From: Perognathus longimembris pacificus
Lineage: Eukaryota; Chordata; Mammalia; Rodentia; Heteromyidae
Length of the DNA stretch: 64,000 bases
NCBI RefSeq assembly: GCF_023159225.1
Contig: NC_063174.1
Coordinates: forward strand, 26,991,983 to 27,055,982
Direction: 5' to 3'
Of this stretch, positions 25,090 to 34,889 are shown in pieces. The translations under genes and the position numbers were made by a program. The notes beneath the pieces are model-generated. The model was not told the origin of the DNA. It ran no database searches and saw nothing but the letters and a program-made list of their open reading frames with translations. How positions within the stretch are numbered: the stretch's first letter is position 1; each line of letters starts with the position of its first letter.

Positions 25090-26150
25090 TCTGCCTCTTT
25101 TATATTTTTTTTTCGAACAGCAGGAGGCGCCCTACTCGAGAGCGCGCCATGTCTTAGGTTGCCCCCCCCCCCCATGGGGAGTCTTACCCGTCTTGGGCTA
25201 ACGCCCTAGCTCTTCAGGCTGACCTTCCTGCCGGGCTGGCGGGCCCGATGAGAGGCCTTGGGGAGAGTGGGATTGGCACTCGAAAGAGAGCCTGATAATT
25301 ATTTCCGGTGCCGGCGGACCTTACTGAGCAGCCGGTCCTGGGGTTCGAGTGACGAGCCTCTTGGGGTTCTTATATGGCTAAAAGGCCAAAGGCCACTTGG
25401 TACCTAGACAGCTCTGGCCCATCGCTTACAACAAGAGACCCAATGTAAACATAAGGTAAATGGGAGCATAAAGCAGACATGAACATAAGCAATTGTAATA
25501 CAAGGCAAATGCAAACATGAGCCACTGTAACACATGAGCAATTGTAACACATGAGTAATTACAACAAGGCACAAGGCAATGGAGGGTCTCTTATCGGGGT
25601 CAGTCCACGGAAAACAGGAATTCTGGTCCAGTCTGGTGTCGCTCAAGGTAGCACAGATGGCTCTTCCTTCCCTCGATGGTGAGGTAGAGGGGCAGGTTTA
25701 GGTCCTGGTGATGTGGCAGCCAGGGTGCTGGTAACTTAACAACTGAGGTTAGTAAACACTTCATAGTAAACATTGCAGCAAGGTGCCAATACCTTACTTA
25801 TTATAAACATTTATAATAAAACATTAAAGTGTCCAAGTCCTTTAGCTCCTATTTCCCTCCAATGGGGACCCCTGAGATAAGCAGCAAAGGGGGGAGCGAA
25901 AGGGAGGGACAACCGTGCAAAATTTCCCTTTGGTCCTTGTGCAAGGCTGTGGGCCACGCTGCCACAGCAAACGTTACTTCAAAGGGCGTCAGGCAGGGTC
26001 CAGGGAAGAAACAGGGCCGACACTGGGTCCAGGTCCATCGCTGGTGCAGGCAGGCTTTCCAGTTTCTCCTTAGAAAATTCCACCTCGGTCTTTGCTTTCC
26101 TGAGAGGAAACAAGGGGAGACATCCCTCAAGGGCAGGTGCCCTTGGGTGG
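25090..26150 (-). other. Provirus 3' internal region without env
   Basis: About 1.06 kb between pol and the 3' LTR. No env-like frame, signal peptide or transmembrane pattern was found. Next to the LTR is a short purine-rich stretch (AAAAGAGGCAGA on minus), a candidate polypurine tract. 25130-25400 is GC-rich and reads CCATATAAGAACCCC on minus. 25515-25565 has three tandem 17-bp units. The rest is unremarkable. Confidence 0.7.
25515..25565. repeat. Three tandem 17-bp units
   Basis: Units ACATGAGCCACTGTAAC, ACATGAGCAATTGTAAC and ACATGAGTAATTACAAC follow one another without gaps at 25515, 25532 and 25549. Confidence 0.9.
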
Positions 26151-28778
26151 TCATTCTGTTGGACAATATTTTACATCTCTAGCCGGTATCCAGATTGGAT
26201 TCGGTTCCCCAGTAGGGAAGACGCAGGCGAATCCCCTTCCTGCACTGATAATTGGGTCGGGTCCACGCCACGCCCCTGTCAGAGAATCCTTCCACCGGGC
26301 CTCCACTTTTAAGTAGGGTGTTTGGCTTGACCAGTGTCTCTGGAAAGCCGACAGAGGTTGGTCCTTAGAGAAATTTAAAATATTCAATGTAAACATCGCT
26401 GTCCTCAGCTGGTCCTGGGGGCTTCCCCCCCCTTTTTGTTTTAATAATTGATCCTTCAGGGTCTTATTATGCCTCTCAATTATGGCTTGACCCTTTGGGT
26501 TATAAGGTATTCCAGTGGTATGTTTAATATTCCACATTTGGAAAAATGCCTGTAGAGGCTTACTGGTGAAACAAGGTCCATTATCTGTTTTAACCTGTAA
26601 AGGCAGTCCTAGGATAGCAAAACATTGTAAGAAGTGGCTTTCAGCATGCCGTGCTCTTTCACCGGTATGCAGGGAGGCCCAACATGCACCGGAGCATGTG
26701 TCAATGGACATAAATATATATTTTAGCCTTCCAAAGGGAGCGTAGTGCGTCACATCAGTCTGCCAAATTAAGTTGGGTCTTAACCCTCTGGGATTCACAC
26801 CTGGAGATTGCAAGGGAGGGACTTGCACGAAAGGCATACATGATTTGCAAGTCCTTATAATCTTTTTTAAGTCTTTTATAGGAATTGAAGGAAATCTGTG
26901 ATGTAACCCTCTCCAATTTAAGTGAGTACGCTCATGAAGCCCTTTGGCCATTTGGAGGTTTTGAGGTTGTACAATGGCCAGAGCTATGATGGTTCCATTA
27001 GTGGCCAGCTGGTCAGCCATACGATTACCTTGTGCCAGGTCCCCAGGCAGTCCTTGGTGTCCACGAAGGTGCTGTAAAAAAATAGGCTCACTCCGCTCTT
27101 TTAACAGAGACCTGACTTGGATCATCAGAGGAGTGATTGGGTTTCCATCCAACTTGATATGTGAACATACCAGGTTGGGTAGCAAATTAACCACATATAG
27201 ACTATCAGAGAACAAGTTTATTGGCTGTTTAACATGGGTCAGTGCCAAGGCAACTGGGTACAGCTCCTTAAACTGTGCAGAGCCAGTGACGGCTTCAAAG
27301 TAATGGGTGTTATCTTTCCCACCGGCAGGGGGCGAGGCGGAGCGCACCACTACGGCAGAGCTGGCTCGCCCACCATCTGTAAAGACATTGGCAGCCTTGA
27401 CAAGAGGCTTGGTAGAGAAAAGCACAGGGGGTGTCCATTGTAGCCTGGAAAATGAGGTCACCCATCTTGAAGTGCCATAGTGGCAATCTATCTTACCCAT
27501 AAAGCCCTCCAGGGCACTAGACACACGTGAATTATTTCTCCTGACCCATTCAAAATCTGACAACCGGTAGGGAATAGTTAGCACGTCAGGATCTCTTCCA
27601 TAATGTCTCAGGGAAGTATCCCTGCCCTTAATTACCAAGTCAGCTAGCTGGTCCAGCTGGGAATAAACTCTGGGAGCTCCTCCCACTGATGCGTGCACCC
27701 ATTGAAGGGGCTCGCCTGATTGCGTAATTGCAGCTGAAGAAAGTTCGGATCCGGGGAGGATCCAAAGGCAAAGTGGGCACTTAGGCTTGTAGCGTGCCAG
27801 CTGTGCCTTATTTAAGGCCAATTGGATTTTCTGGAAGGCTGTTTGGAGTGATGGATTTATTGTAATAACATCAGTGGACACCTTGCCCTTTAAAGAGTCA
27901 TGGAGCAGTAGTAACTCCTCTGTAGGCAGTTGAAGCCAGGGTCTTAGCCAATTTATTTCACCTAACAGTCTTTGCATCTCCACCAAAGTATAAGTTGCCT
28001 GGAAGGATAACTGGGGCTTGAGTGGGCATACAGAGTCTAGTTTAAGCTCTGCCCCCAAGATCTTGAAGGGGTATACTTTCTGAACCTTGTCACTAGCTAT
28101 ACGCAGCCCTCCTCTTTGAAGGAGTGTTTGGGCCTTGCTATAGGCCAAGTCTAGTATTTGGGCATCTACTGATCCAATACTAATATCGTCCATGTAAATA
28201 AAAAGGACAATATCTGACTGGTTCTGAAGGGGTTGGAGAACTTGTGACACATACTGTTGGCAGAAGGCAGGACTATTAACCATGCCCTGAGGTAATACTA
28301 CCCACTCATATCTCTGATCAGGTCCCTGGTAGTTAACCGAGGGCACCGAGAAAGCAAACTTCTCACAATCCTGGGGATCGAGAGGAATGGAAAAGAAACA
28401 GTCCTTGATGTCAAGTATAATAAGATTGAGATCCCGAGGAATAGAGGGGATCCATGGCAACCCTCTTAAGGGGGTGCCTGCGGGGACTATCCGCTCATTG
28501 ATTTTCCTTAGGTCCTGTACCATCCTCCATTTACCTGAGGCTTTTCGTACAACAAATACCGGGCTATTCCAAGGGCTCAGCGAAGGTCTAATATGCCCAA
28601 GGGACAGTTGTTCTGAAACTATTTCCTTTAACTTTTCTAATTTGTTTGAGGGAATAGGCCACTGTTCCACCCAAATGGGGGCGCCCGGGTGCCATCGAAT
28701 GGCAGGAACAGAGGGAACAGTGGCCCTTAGAATTGGGGGTGAGGCCCTGTAGAATTGGGGGCCTCCAACTTTGGGGCC
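26151..28778 (-). CDS. pol: pol: reverse transcriptase, RNase H and integrase, fully open
   Basis: The frame is open for 875 codons. Counting from codon 36 of the frame (28670, residue 1): RT with LDIKDCFFSIPL (catalytic Asp 87), LPQGMVNSPAF and YMDD at 159-162; RNase H with FTDGG (Asp 432), FKEL (Glu 469), FSDS (Asp 489) and ADQLA (Asp 553); integrase with the zinc site H579/H583 and C608/C611. The integrase core residues are Asp 639 (WQTDVT), Asp 696 (KTDNGP) and Glu 732, with 35 residues between the last two, the classical D,D(35)E. All expected catalytic residues are present. Expression would need frameshifting from gag and pro, both of which are compromised. It would act in the cytoplasmic particle and nucleus. 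No env follows. Confidence 0.93.
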   Translation of the reverse strand, partial: GPKVGGPQFYRASPPILRATVPSVPAIRWHPGAPIWVEQWPIPSNKLEKLKEIVSEQLSLGHIRPSLSPWNSPVFVVRKASGKWRMVQDLRKINERIVPAGTPLRGLPWIPSIPRDLNLIILDIKDCFFSIPLDPQDCEKFAFSVPSVNYQGPDQRYEWVVLPQGMVNSPAFCQQYVSQVLQPLQNQSDIVLFIYMDDISIGSVDAQILDLAYSKAQTLLQRGGLRIASDKVQKVYPFKILGAELKLDSVCPLKPQLSFQATYTLVEMQRLLGEINWLRPWLQLPTEELLLLHDSLKGKVSTDVITINPSLQTAFQKIQLALNKAQLARYKPKCPLCLWILPGSELSSAAITQSGEPLQWVHASVGGAPRVYSQLDQLADLVIKGRDTSLRHYGRDPDVLTIPYRLSDFEWVRRNNSRVSSALEGFMGKIDCHYGTSRWVTSFSRLQWTPPVLFSTKPLVKAANVFTDGGRASSAVVVRSASPPAGGKDNTHYFEAVTGSAQFKELYPVALALTHVKQPINLFSDSLYVVNLLPNLVCSHIKLDGNPITPLMIQVRSLLKERSEPIFLQHLRGHQGLPGDLAQGNRMADQLATNGTIIALAIVQPQNLQMAKGLHERTHLNWRGLHHRFPSIPIKDLKKIIRTCKSCMPFVQVPPLQSPGVNPRGLRPNLIWQTDVTHYAPFGRLKYIFMSIDTCSGACWASLHTGERARHAESHFLQCFAILGLPLQVKTDNGPCFTSKPLQAFFQMWNIKHTTGIPYNPKGQAIIERHNKTLKDQLLKQKGGGSPQDQLRTAMFTLNILNFSKDQPLSAFQRHWSSQTPYLKVEARWKDSLTGAWRGPDPIISAGRGFACVFPTGEPNPIWIPARDVKYCPTE

Positions 28779-29242
28779 TCAGAGGGAGGCGCCTTTTGGC
28801 AGTCACTAAGGCTGGTTGGCAGGTCCTGGCCTGTAACGACTGCGGCCTTGATCTTTCCCAAGATATCTCGTCCCAGTAGGTTATCTGGTGAGTTGGTCAT
28901 TATTAAGGGACGTACTACTCCCTTGCCACCATTCATATCATCCCAAGGGAGCCAGTCTCTGGTTGTTTTACTTTCAGTTGTGCCTCCCACCCCCGACGTC
29001 TGTGGGCCAGGGATTAGGTCCCACCACGGGGGCACTAACTCCTCCTTTAATATGGTCTGGTCCGCTCCGGTATCTATTAAGACTCGGAACTTTTTCCCAG
29101 CTATGATGATTTCAGTCTTTGGTCTCTTCTCCGGGACGATGGGAACTACCCAGAGGGCCTTAACCTCGGGCTGTTTATTGGGCCTGTCTCGGGATTGATC
29201 ACCTCCTTTGGGTGACGGGGCTGAGGGCGCCCCATTAGTCGT
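28727..29242 (-). pseudogene. pro: pro: retroviral aspartic protease frame
   Basis: The frame of 171 codons contains the protease active site VLIDTGADQTIL (Asp-Thr-Gly-Ala at 29074-29063) and, near its C-terminal part, NLLGRDIL, the usual second signature. It processes Gag and Pol in the virion. No dUTPase domain is evident. A single -1 shift at TTTAAAC enters a different frame, which stops at a TAG about 90 bases on, before the active site, so the protease is out of register with gag by one base. The protease core itself has no stop. Confidence 0.8.
28769..28775 (-). promoter_or_regulatory. Candidate pro-pol frameshift heptamer CCCAAAG
   Basis: In the pro frame it reads C CCA AAG, fitting X XXY YYZ. 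It lies just after the last stop of the pol frame (28781-28779) and 40 bases before the pro stop, the only window in which a -1 shift would work. CCCAAAG is not among the most efficient heptamers. Confidence 0.45.
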
Positions 29243-30701
29243 TTAAAGGCCTTCCCTTGGCATCAAATTTGGACCGACAGTCTCTCCGCCAGTGGAATCC
29301 CTTTTGGCAGCGGGGGCAAAGTCTTCTGGGTACCTCCCTAGCTCTCCGGCTTGGGGACTGTGCCCTCGGGGCACCAGATCTTACCGGGCTAGGTCTTGTG
29401 GGGTTAGAGGGACAGACCCACTTAGTGTGACCCCAGCCGGTGCATGTGTAACAGCGCTCCCCGCTTACCTCACCGGTGGGGGCCGGGGCGGACTTCTCAG
29501 TGGACAGAGTGGTCGGCGGCTGCATCTGGCAGGCTCGCGCGCCGGTGCCCCGACAAGCGTAAATCCAGCTGTCCACTGATCTCTCCTTTACTCCTGCACA
29601 AACCAATCTGCAGTCTGATGTCATCCCTTCCCACACCAGGGTCCTTAAAAAATGATTTACCTGGGACCCAGGAAACTGTCTGTGGAGATTGTCCCTCACT
29701 CGGCCAACGAAGGCGGCAAGGCTCTCATTGGTTTCTTGGATGGCTTTTATTGATGAGGACTCTAAAGGCCTTCCTCTCAGACCGCGCCATGCTGCCAATC
29801 CCACGGCCTTTATCTGCTCCTGGTAGGGGGCAGGGAAGGGATCCCGTTGGGGGCGGGTGGATCCAAACAGCATGTCAAAGGTTATGGGGATTGGCGGATT
29901 GGTGGCCTGATTTCTCTCTTCCTGAGCATAGCACTCATGTCTGAAGAGGGCACACCACTCCTCATATGTTGTTCTATCAAGCAGTGACCGGGCCAGGCTT
30001 CTCCACTCCTGAGCGGTAGGGAACCGGTGGGCCAGGTTCTCGAGTAGACTCTCCCCCCAGGGGGTGTTCGGTCCCCCTCCCTCAAGAACTATTTTCCTAA
30101 ATTCTCTAAAGTCTTGCATCTCCTGTAGTCGGCAGTAGGCTGAAATGGCCACCAAGTTAAGGCTTACTGAATCGTCTGAGTTAGGAGAAAGTGTATAGCT
30201 CTTGGGCCGCTGGCGCCTCATGGTCGGGCTCCTTGCATCTGCATATGTATGGAGCCGAGCCGGGCCACCGGTGGGGGAGGGGCAACGAGCCGGCGGCGCC
30301 TGAGCGGCGCCTGAATTGAAGTCCCGGGCACCTTCGTCCCTGGGCTTCTCGGAGTGGGGCGTCGGGACTCCCTCCAAGTCAAAATTCCCTCTGGCCGTCC
30401 TATCCTGAGTCCAGGGGTTCTCCCCCGGGTCCGAGGAAAAGCAAGCCTTGAGAGTTTTAATAGCCTGTAAAGTTATGAGTGGTAGTTGTTCTCCCCACTC
30501 GGTTTCCTCCACCTCTGGCTGTAGTCGGTCCCAAGTTTCCCATGAGAGTGGGTTGGCCTCAGCGAACCACGGGACTCTCTGGGTCAATTCCTCCCAAATT
30601 CATATAGCGCAGGGCTCTGAGATATTAATCCCCGCGTTTTGAAGGGTGAACTTTAGGATCTTAAGGGGCGAATTGTTTCGCCGAGTCTGGACTTGTCCCA
30701 T
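29235..30701 (-). pseudogene. gag: gag with an early nonsense codon
   Basis: Gag is the structural polyprotein that assembles particles at or within membranes. The likely start ATG at 30701-30699 begins MGQV, an N-myristoylation signal. An in-frame TGA at 30602-30600 (codon 34) interrupts it; after that the same frame is open for about 455 codons to TAA at 29235. The capsid region contains a major-homology-like stretch (IKAIQETNESLAAFVGRVRD). Two nucleocapsid zinc knuckles follow, CYTCTGWGHTKWVC and CPRCQKGFHWRRDC, both C-X2-C-X4-H-X4-C. The middle is Pro/Gly/Arg-rich. Total length of 489 codons including the stops is ordinary for class II elements. Confidence 0.85.
29241..29247 (-). promoter_or_regulatory. 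-1 frameshift heptamer TTTAAAC at the gag end
   Basis: Minus strand TTTAAAC is in the correct phase of the gag frame (T TTA AAC), two codons before its stop. This is a classical -1 slippery heptamer, the usual means of making Gag-Pro in class II retroviruses. Confidence 0.75.
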
Positions 30702-30702
30702 C

Positions 30703-30716
30703 CTCTTACCTGGGGT
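30703..30716 (-). promoter_or_regulatory. Leader splice donor of the provirus
   Basis: Minus strand CCCCAGGTAAGAGG is a near-perfect 5' splice site directly before the gag ATG. In related viruses a leader donor supports a subgenomic env RNA; here env is absent. Confidence 0.55.
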
Positions 30717-30798
30717 GGGAGGATCGCGCGTCTCAGGATTTCCAACCTGTTTCTGTCAGGGCCGGTCGGGAGCCGGGCTTTCTTGCGTGGATTCGTGC

Positions 30799-30816
30799 AA
30801 CCCACGCTGGGCGCCA
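30799..30816 (-). promoter_or_regulatory. Primer binding site, lysine-tRNA-like
   Basis: Minus strand TGGCGCCCAGCGTGGGTT, three bases after the 5' LTR. It matches the remembered tRNA-Lys(1,2) primer-site pattern at about 15 of 18 positions, unlike the phenylalanine site of mouse IAPs. Confidence 0.75.
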
Positions 30817-30819
30817 CTA

Positions 30820-31331
30820 TGTTGGGGTGTTTTCTCTGACCCGGCTCAGATGCTTATTTCTTTCTCTCTTATTACCCTCCGTATCGTCCTCTCCCCTAAC
30901 CCTCGGCCTGCAGGTATGTTAGGGTGGGACGTGGGGTGACTCCGGCCTGGCGTGCGCGCGACCTACGTGGTAATGTGGCCGCTATCCTTCCCTGGGAGCT
31001 AGTGTACATAGACCACGGAGTAGGCTTCTGAGAGCGAACTAACTTTATTGAGGGAAGGTCAAGGGGAGATGCTTCCGAAGGAAGGGGGTTGGCCAGGATT
31101 CCGATAGGCCATGAGCTGTCACCTGACTCCCAAGGGGCTGCCGTCACTCTGAGCGCGCCGAACCAGGGCGGGGCTGGGAGGCGCCGGGCTGGCTGCCAGC
31201 TAAGTCGGGGGTCTATTTGCCCAACCGGTTTCTCCGGATTCCAATGTAGAGCGGGTGGAAGGGCCGCATTCCCCAGCTGGGGGAGGTGCATCAAGCCCCT
31301 TCCATCAAGGCGAGAAAGATGGACCCCAACA
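30820..31331 (-). repeat. Provirus 5' LTR (512 bp)
   Basis: Same ends and poly(A) signal as the partner LTR, with an additional 11 bp (CCGTCACTCTG) near 31141 and one base fewer near 30930. Transcription would run leftward into gag. Confidence 0.93.
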
Positions 31332-31337
31332 GTAATG

Positions 31338-31712
31338 GAATCTCTAGAAGATATGGCCTAGTTGAAGGAAACTAGTTTGGTTGTTGGGGCAAGATGTTGA
31401 AGGAAGGCATTGGAATACTATACTTCCTCCCTCCCCTCTCTTGCCATATCTCTCCCTTCTTATCTCTAATTCCCTTCCTTTTCATCTTCCTCTTTTCTGG
31501 TCATCTTGACATAATCATGCCTCTTCTGTCGTGTGTTCCTGACATTATGTATGATGCTATCATAGGCCAATAGGGCCAGTGACCATGTACTCAAGTAATC
31601 ACTAGCTGAACTATCTGAAACCATAAGCCCCAAAGAAACCTTTTTTCTTTATAAATTGATTGTCTCAGGAATTTTGTCATAGGGACAGAGTTGGAAAGTT
31701 GACTAACACAAA
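31338..31712 (+). mobile_element. Right half of the older LTR-like repeat
   Basis: Continues the repeat interrupted at 24581, ending 'gattgtctcaggaattttgt' and 'gttgactaacac', phrases of an old mammalian LTR class. Its orientation matches the left half. Confidence 0.6.
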
Positions 31713-31866
31713 AGGCAGTCAGTGCTAAAACAGGGGTAGAGACTGTTAAGGAAGCCACATTAGACTGGAGGGTTAGAACAGATTTCCCAGGAAAATAGCA
31801 ACAAATAATGTGATGAAGCCTAAGTTATTTAGGTTCTGAGAGAAGTGAGTATAAGGAAGACAGCAA

Positions 31867-32096
31867 GGCCTGGCACCAGTGGCTCATGCCTGTAATCCTA
31901 GCTACTCAGGAAGCCGAGATCTAAGGATCACAGTTCAAAGCCAGCCCAGTCAGGAAAGTTCATAAGACTCTTATCTCCAGTTAACCACCAGAAAACAAGA
32001 AGTGGCACTGTGGCTCAAGTGGTAGAGCACTAGCCTTGAGCTGAAGAGCTCAGGAACAGCACCCAAGCCCAGTGTTCAAGCCCCACTAATGACAGG

Positions 32097-32144
<48 letters not shown>

Positions 32145-32195
32145 GACAGAGAGAGAGAAAGGAAGGAAGGAAGGAAAGGAGGAAGAAAGAAGAAA
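31867..32195 (+). mobile_element. Composite SINE with GA/GACA/GGAA tail
   Basis: The SINE body is 31867-32095 ('tagctactcaggaagccgag' and 'aagtggtagagcactagcct'). The tail at 32096-32195 is an expanded simple repeat of GA, GACA and GGAA units. Confidence 0.85.
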
Positions 32196-32613
32196 GATAG
32201 ACAGTAAGGTTTGATTAAGAGCTGAAAAAGGCATAGTGGAAACATTGAAAACTCAGGGGCCACACAGGCAGTGCAGTAGGCTCTTCAGCTGTGCTTTCTA
32301 ATGTGGTAATTAAGTGACAAGTACATTATAATGAAACAAAACTTACATGCAACACCTCCATTGTACAAGTTATATTTGAAGTACTGAAGAGTAACTCAAA
32401 GCTACTGGCCTGCAGCAGTGCAGATATAGACAATTTCCACCAGCACAGGAAATTTTAGGAGGCATTGCAGCAGTAGTGGCTGGCAGGGGCCTGTCAGTGA
32501 TATGCTTTGAATGATGTGCCAGGTACTTACATTTTATTTAGTGGACAATGAGATTTTACTAAAGGCTTTTATATAGAATAGGATAATCAAATCTATATGT
32601 CAAAAAAGTTAGT

Positions 32614-32835
32614 CTGACCAGGTGCCAGTGCCTCATGCCTATTCAGGAGGCTGAGATCTGATTATCGTGATTCAAAGCCAGCCTGGGAAGGAAAGTCTGT
32701 GAGAAATCACAGAAAAATCACAAAAAAGCCAGAGGGGAGCTGTGGTTTAAGTGATAGAGTGTTAGCCTTGATCAAAAAGGAGCTTGGGGACAGTGCCTAA
32801 GGCCAGAGTTCTAGTCTCAGGACCAGCAAAACAAA
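32614..32835 (+). mobile_element. Composite SINE
   Basis: Plus-strand copy with 'tattcaggaggctgagatct' and 'aagtgatagagtgttagcct', ending 'caggaccagc' and an A-rich tail. Confidence 0.82.
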
Positions 32836-34095
32836 ACACACAATAAATAGTCAGTTTGCAGGGCACAGAAAGAAGTAGAAAGAGGCAAGTCTAGGAGTTA
32901 GAGATGCTCTCGATAAGTATTATATTAATCAGGCAAGAGAAATGGGGGCCTGGGATAGAAATAGGATTAATAGAACATATTAAGCAACATGAAGCAACAG
33001 CCTAACAGATATGAGGGAGAATAGGCGAGTTGCTGGCTTGGGTCGCTAGTGAATGACAGGAATATTAACCTAGACAGGAAACAAGGAAAGCAGTCAGTCT
33101 GAAGAGTATGATTATCTCCGTGTTGGATTTGCTGTATTTGAGATGTATAAGGAGCTATCTAACTAAAATGCATAAGGCCCTGATTCCATGCTTAAGGGAA
33201 AATCTGGTCTGGAACAAAAGATGTTGAACTTATCAAGTAACTGAAGCCAGGAGAATGTGTGTGGGATGAGAGGCTGAGGAGGTCAAGGACAGAACCCAGA
33301 GAATCCTGTGGTGAAGTGCTTCTCCTTGGAAGAGAAAACTATAGAAGCTGTCTATGAAGTAGAAAGAGAGCCAAGGTGGGAAAATCATTTTAGAAAAAAA
33401 CAAAATAAAGAGGCATTTGTGTCAAGTGTTTCAGAGAGTTCTGTGGTATGAGTTAGAAGTAACAACATGATTTTTTTTTTAAAGAGAGTAGTCATTGGTG
33501 ACTTCAGGGGTTTGGGGTTGCCCACACTTCCAGAGGAATGGAGAGGACATTCATTGAAGTGGGCTGAAGAATGAATGGGAGTTGAAGATGAAATGGCAGC
33601 ATCTATACATAATTTTTTCAAGAAACTTGGTGGCAAGGGATGTTCGAGATGCGAGATAATTCTGCATATCCACAGTACCATTGCCAAGGGTCTCCCCCAT
33701 CGTAGAGGGCTTTGTGAACCAAATTATGTCCTGGGCTGCCTGAAGCATGTTGGAAGTCCAGCTCAATCTTCACCTCCACAGCTTCATTATTCTGGGTGAA
33801 GGTTTTGCATATGCTAGAAGCTCCATTGAGATTTGCTTCATGACTGCTCAGCTTTCAATGTATCAGGCTCTTAGTTGACTTAGTTAAATATAAAGTTATA
33901 TCATTTTCACACATTTATCCTGTTAGATGATTTTCTTTGACTGAATGAAAAGGCCTCTCCCATTTGAGAACAAGATGACTTTATGGTTTAAATGAATCTT
34001 ATATTTTCAAGAAATCAACTGGGTCACAAAGGAATAACTCCCTCCCCACTCCCAAATAGAATAAACAGAACAAGTACACATGTTTTAATAAAAAA
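32836..34095. other. Downstream flank of SLC35F4, no gene seen
   Basis: Unique-looking sequence. The frame at 33575-33799 on plus has no family features and no splice context. Confidence 0.6.
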
Positions 34096-34101
34096 TTTAT
34101 T
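34096..34101 (-). terminator. Candidate poly(A) signal of SLC35F4
   Basis: AATAAA on the minus strand (TTTATT on plus) lies about 180 nt past the stop codon, in a stretch free of recognisable repeats. This is the first such hexamer after the stop. Longer 3' UTR isoforms ending at lower coordinates cannot be excluded. Confidence 0.45.
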
Positions 34102-34281
34102 ATGATTATTTACATCAGTTCCTTGATAAGCATATAAATGTAAACTTTCATTGTTAGTCTTATTTCACATATGATATATCCAAATTCAGAGTTTATACTG
34201 TTATTTGAGTGTACAGGTAGTGAGAAAATTGTATTATATTCACAGAATATACATATGTGTGCATTCAACTTGTGTCTTTCT

Positions 34282-34523
34282 TTAAGCCAGTGGTATAGAC
34301 ACTGTCCCATTGACCCTGCTTCTGCTCCGCAGGTGAGCACTGGAATCAGTCAGGTCCTCCATGTGCTCCTCACTCTTCTTCTCCTTCAGGCTATTGATGA
34401 ACCTCAGGGTGATTTCATCCCATTCCTCAGGCAGCAGCATCAGCAGGAACCCAATGCAGATAATGATGGTAGCAGCCAAGCGAACAACATTGAATATCAC
34501 CTCCTGCTTCAGGAGGTCCACGG
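34282..34523 (-). CDS. SLC35F4: SLC35F4 terminal exon, residues 309-388 and stop
   Basis: The acceptor TTTCCTCTCTAG precedes an exon that completes a split Ala codon and reads VDLLKQEVIFNVVRLAATII. This is the last transmembrane helix, running on into CIGFLLMLLPEEWDE. A charged cytoplasmic tail follows (INSLKEKKSEEH), then NGTVSIPLA and TAA at 34284-34282. The tail is the best discriminator in favour of SLC35F4 over its paralogue SLC35F3. Confidence 0.94.
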
Positions 34524-34821
34524 CTAGAGAGGAAAAGTCATGTCAGACCCAACCTATGATTCTTTCCAAGTTTTTCTGAAACAAGTGGCCAGACTCAGTG
34601 TGACTTTTCAAGATTTCCCTAGGTCTTTATTCTTTCAAGGTAGTGTTTCCTTTTCCTGTATCACTATGTGTGCTCTCCCTTCTTTGTCTGGACACCAGGC
34701 TTACCCATCAAGGGTTAGCCAAAATTCCCCATTTTGGAATCTCTCCCATTTTCCTGCCTGGCACTTTTCCTAGGTACTCATTAACCTAGCTCTAGTTTGG
34801 GCCATTGGAAAAATTGTGACT

Positions 34822-34842
34822 GGTGTGTGTTTGTGTGTGTGT

Positions 34843-34889
<47 letters not shown>

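Larger units (their letters stand above)
24582..31337 (-). mobile_element. Class II (ERVK/IAP-like) provirus, no env
   Basis: Two 0.5-kb LTRs flank gag, pro and pol on the minus strand. The 6-bp duplication GTAATG lies at 24582-24587 and 31332-31337. Class II assignment rests on the 6-bp duplication, the lysine-tRNA-like primer site, gag, pro and pol in three separate frames, a gag with two CCHC knuckles, and an RT with YMDD. No env-like frame occurs between pol and the 3' LTR. gag has a nonsense codon and the gag/pro register is off, while pol is open throughout. The small LTR divergence (about 6 substitutions and 2 indels by eye) points to a recent insertion. Confidence 0.93.

Noticed and set aside
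25500..25570. Short direct repeats considered as a CRISPR-like array
   Set aside because: Units are contiguous without spacers, only three in number, and lie inside a mammalian provirus.
25404..25646. Frames between pol and the 3' LTR as a possible env or accessory gene
   Set aside because: Short, overlapping a 17-bp tandem repeat, without signal peptide, furin site or transmembrane anchor.
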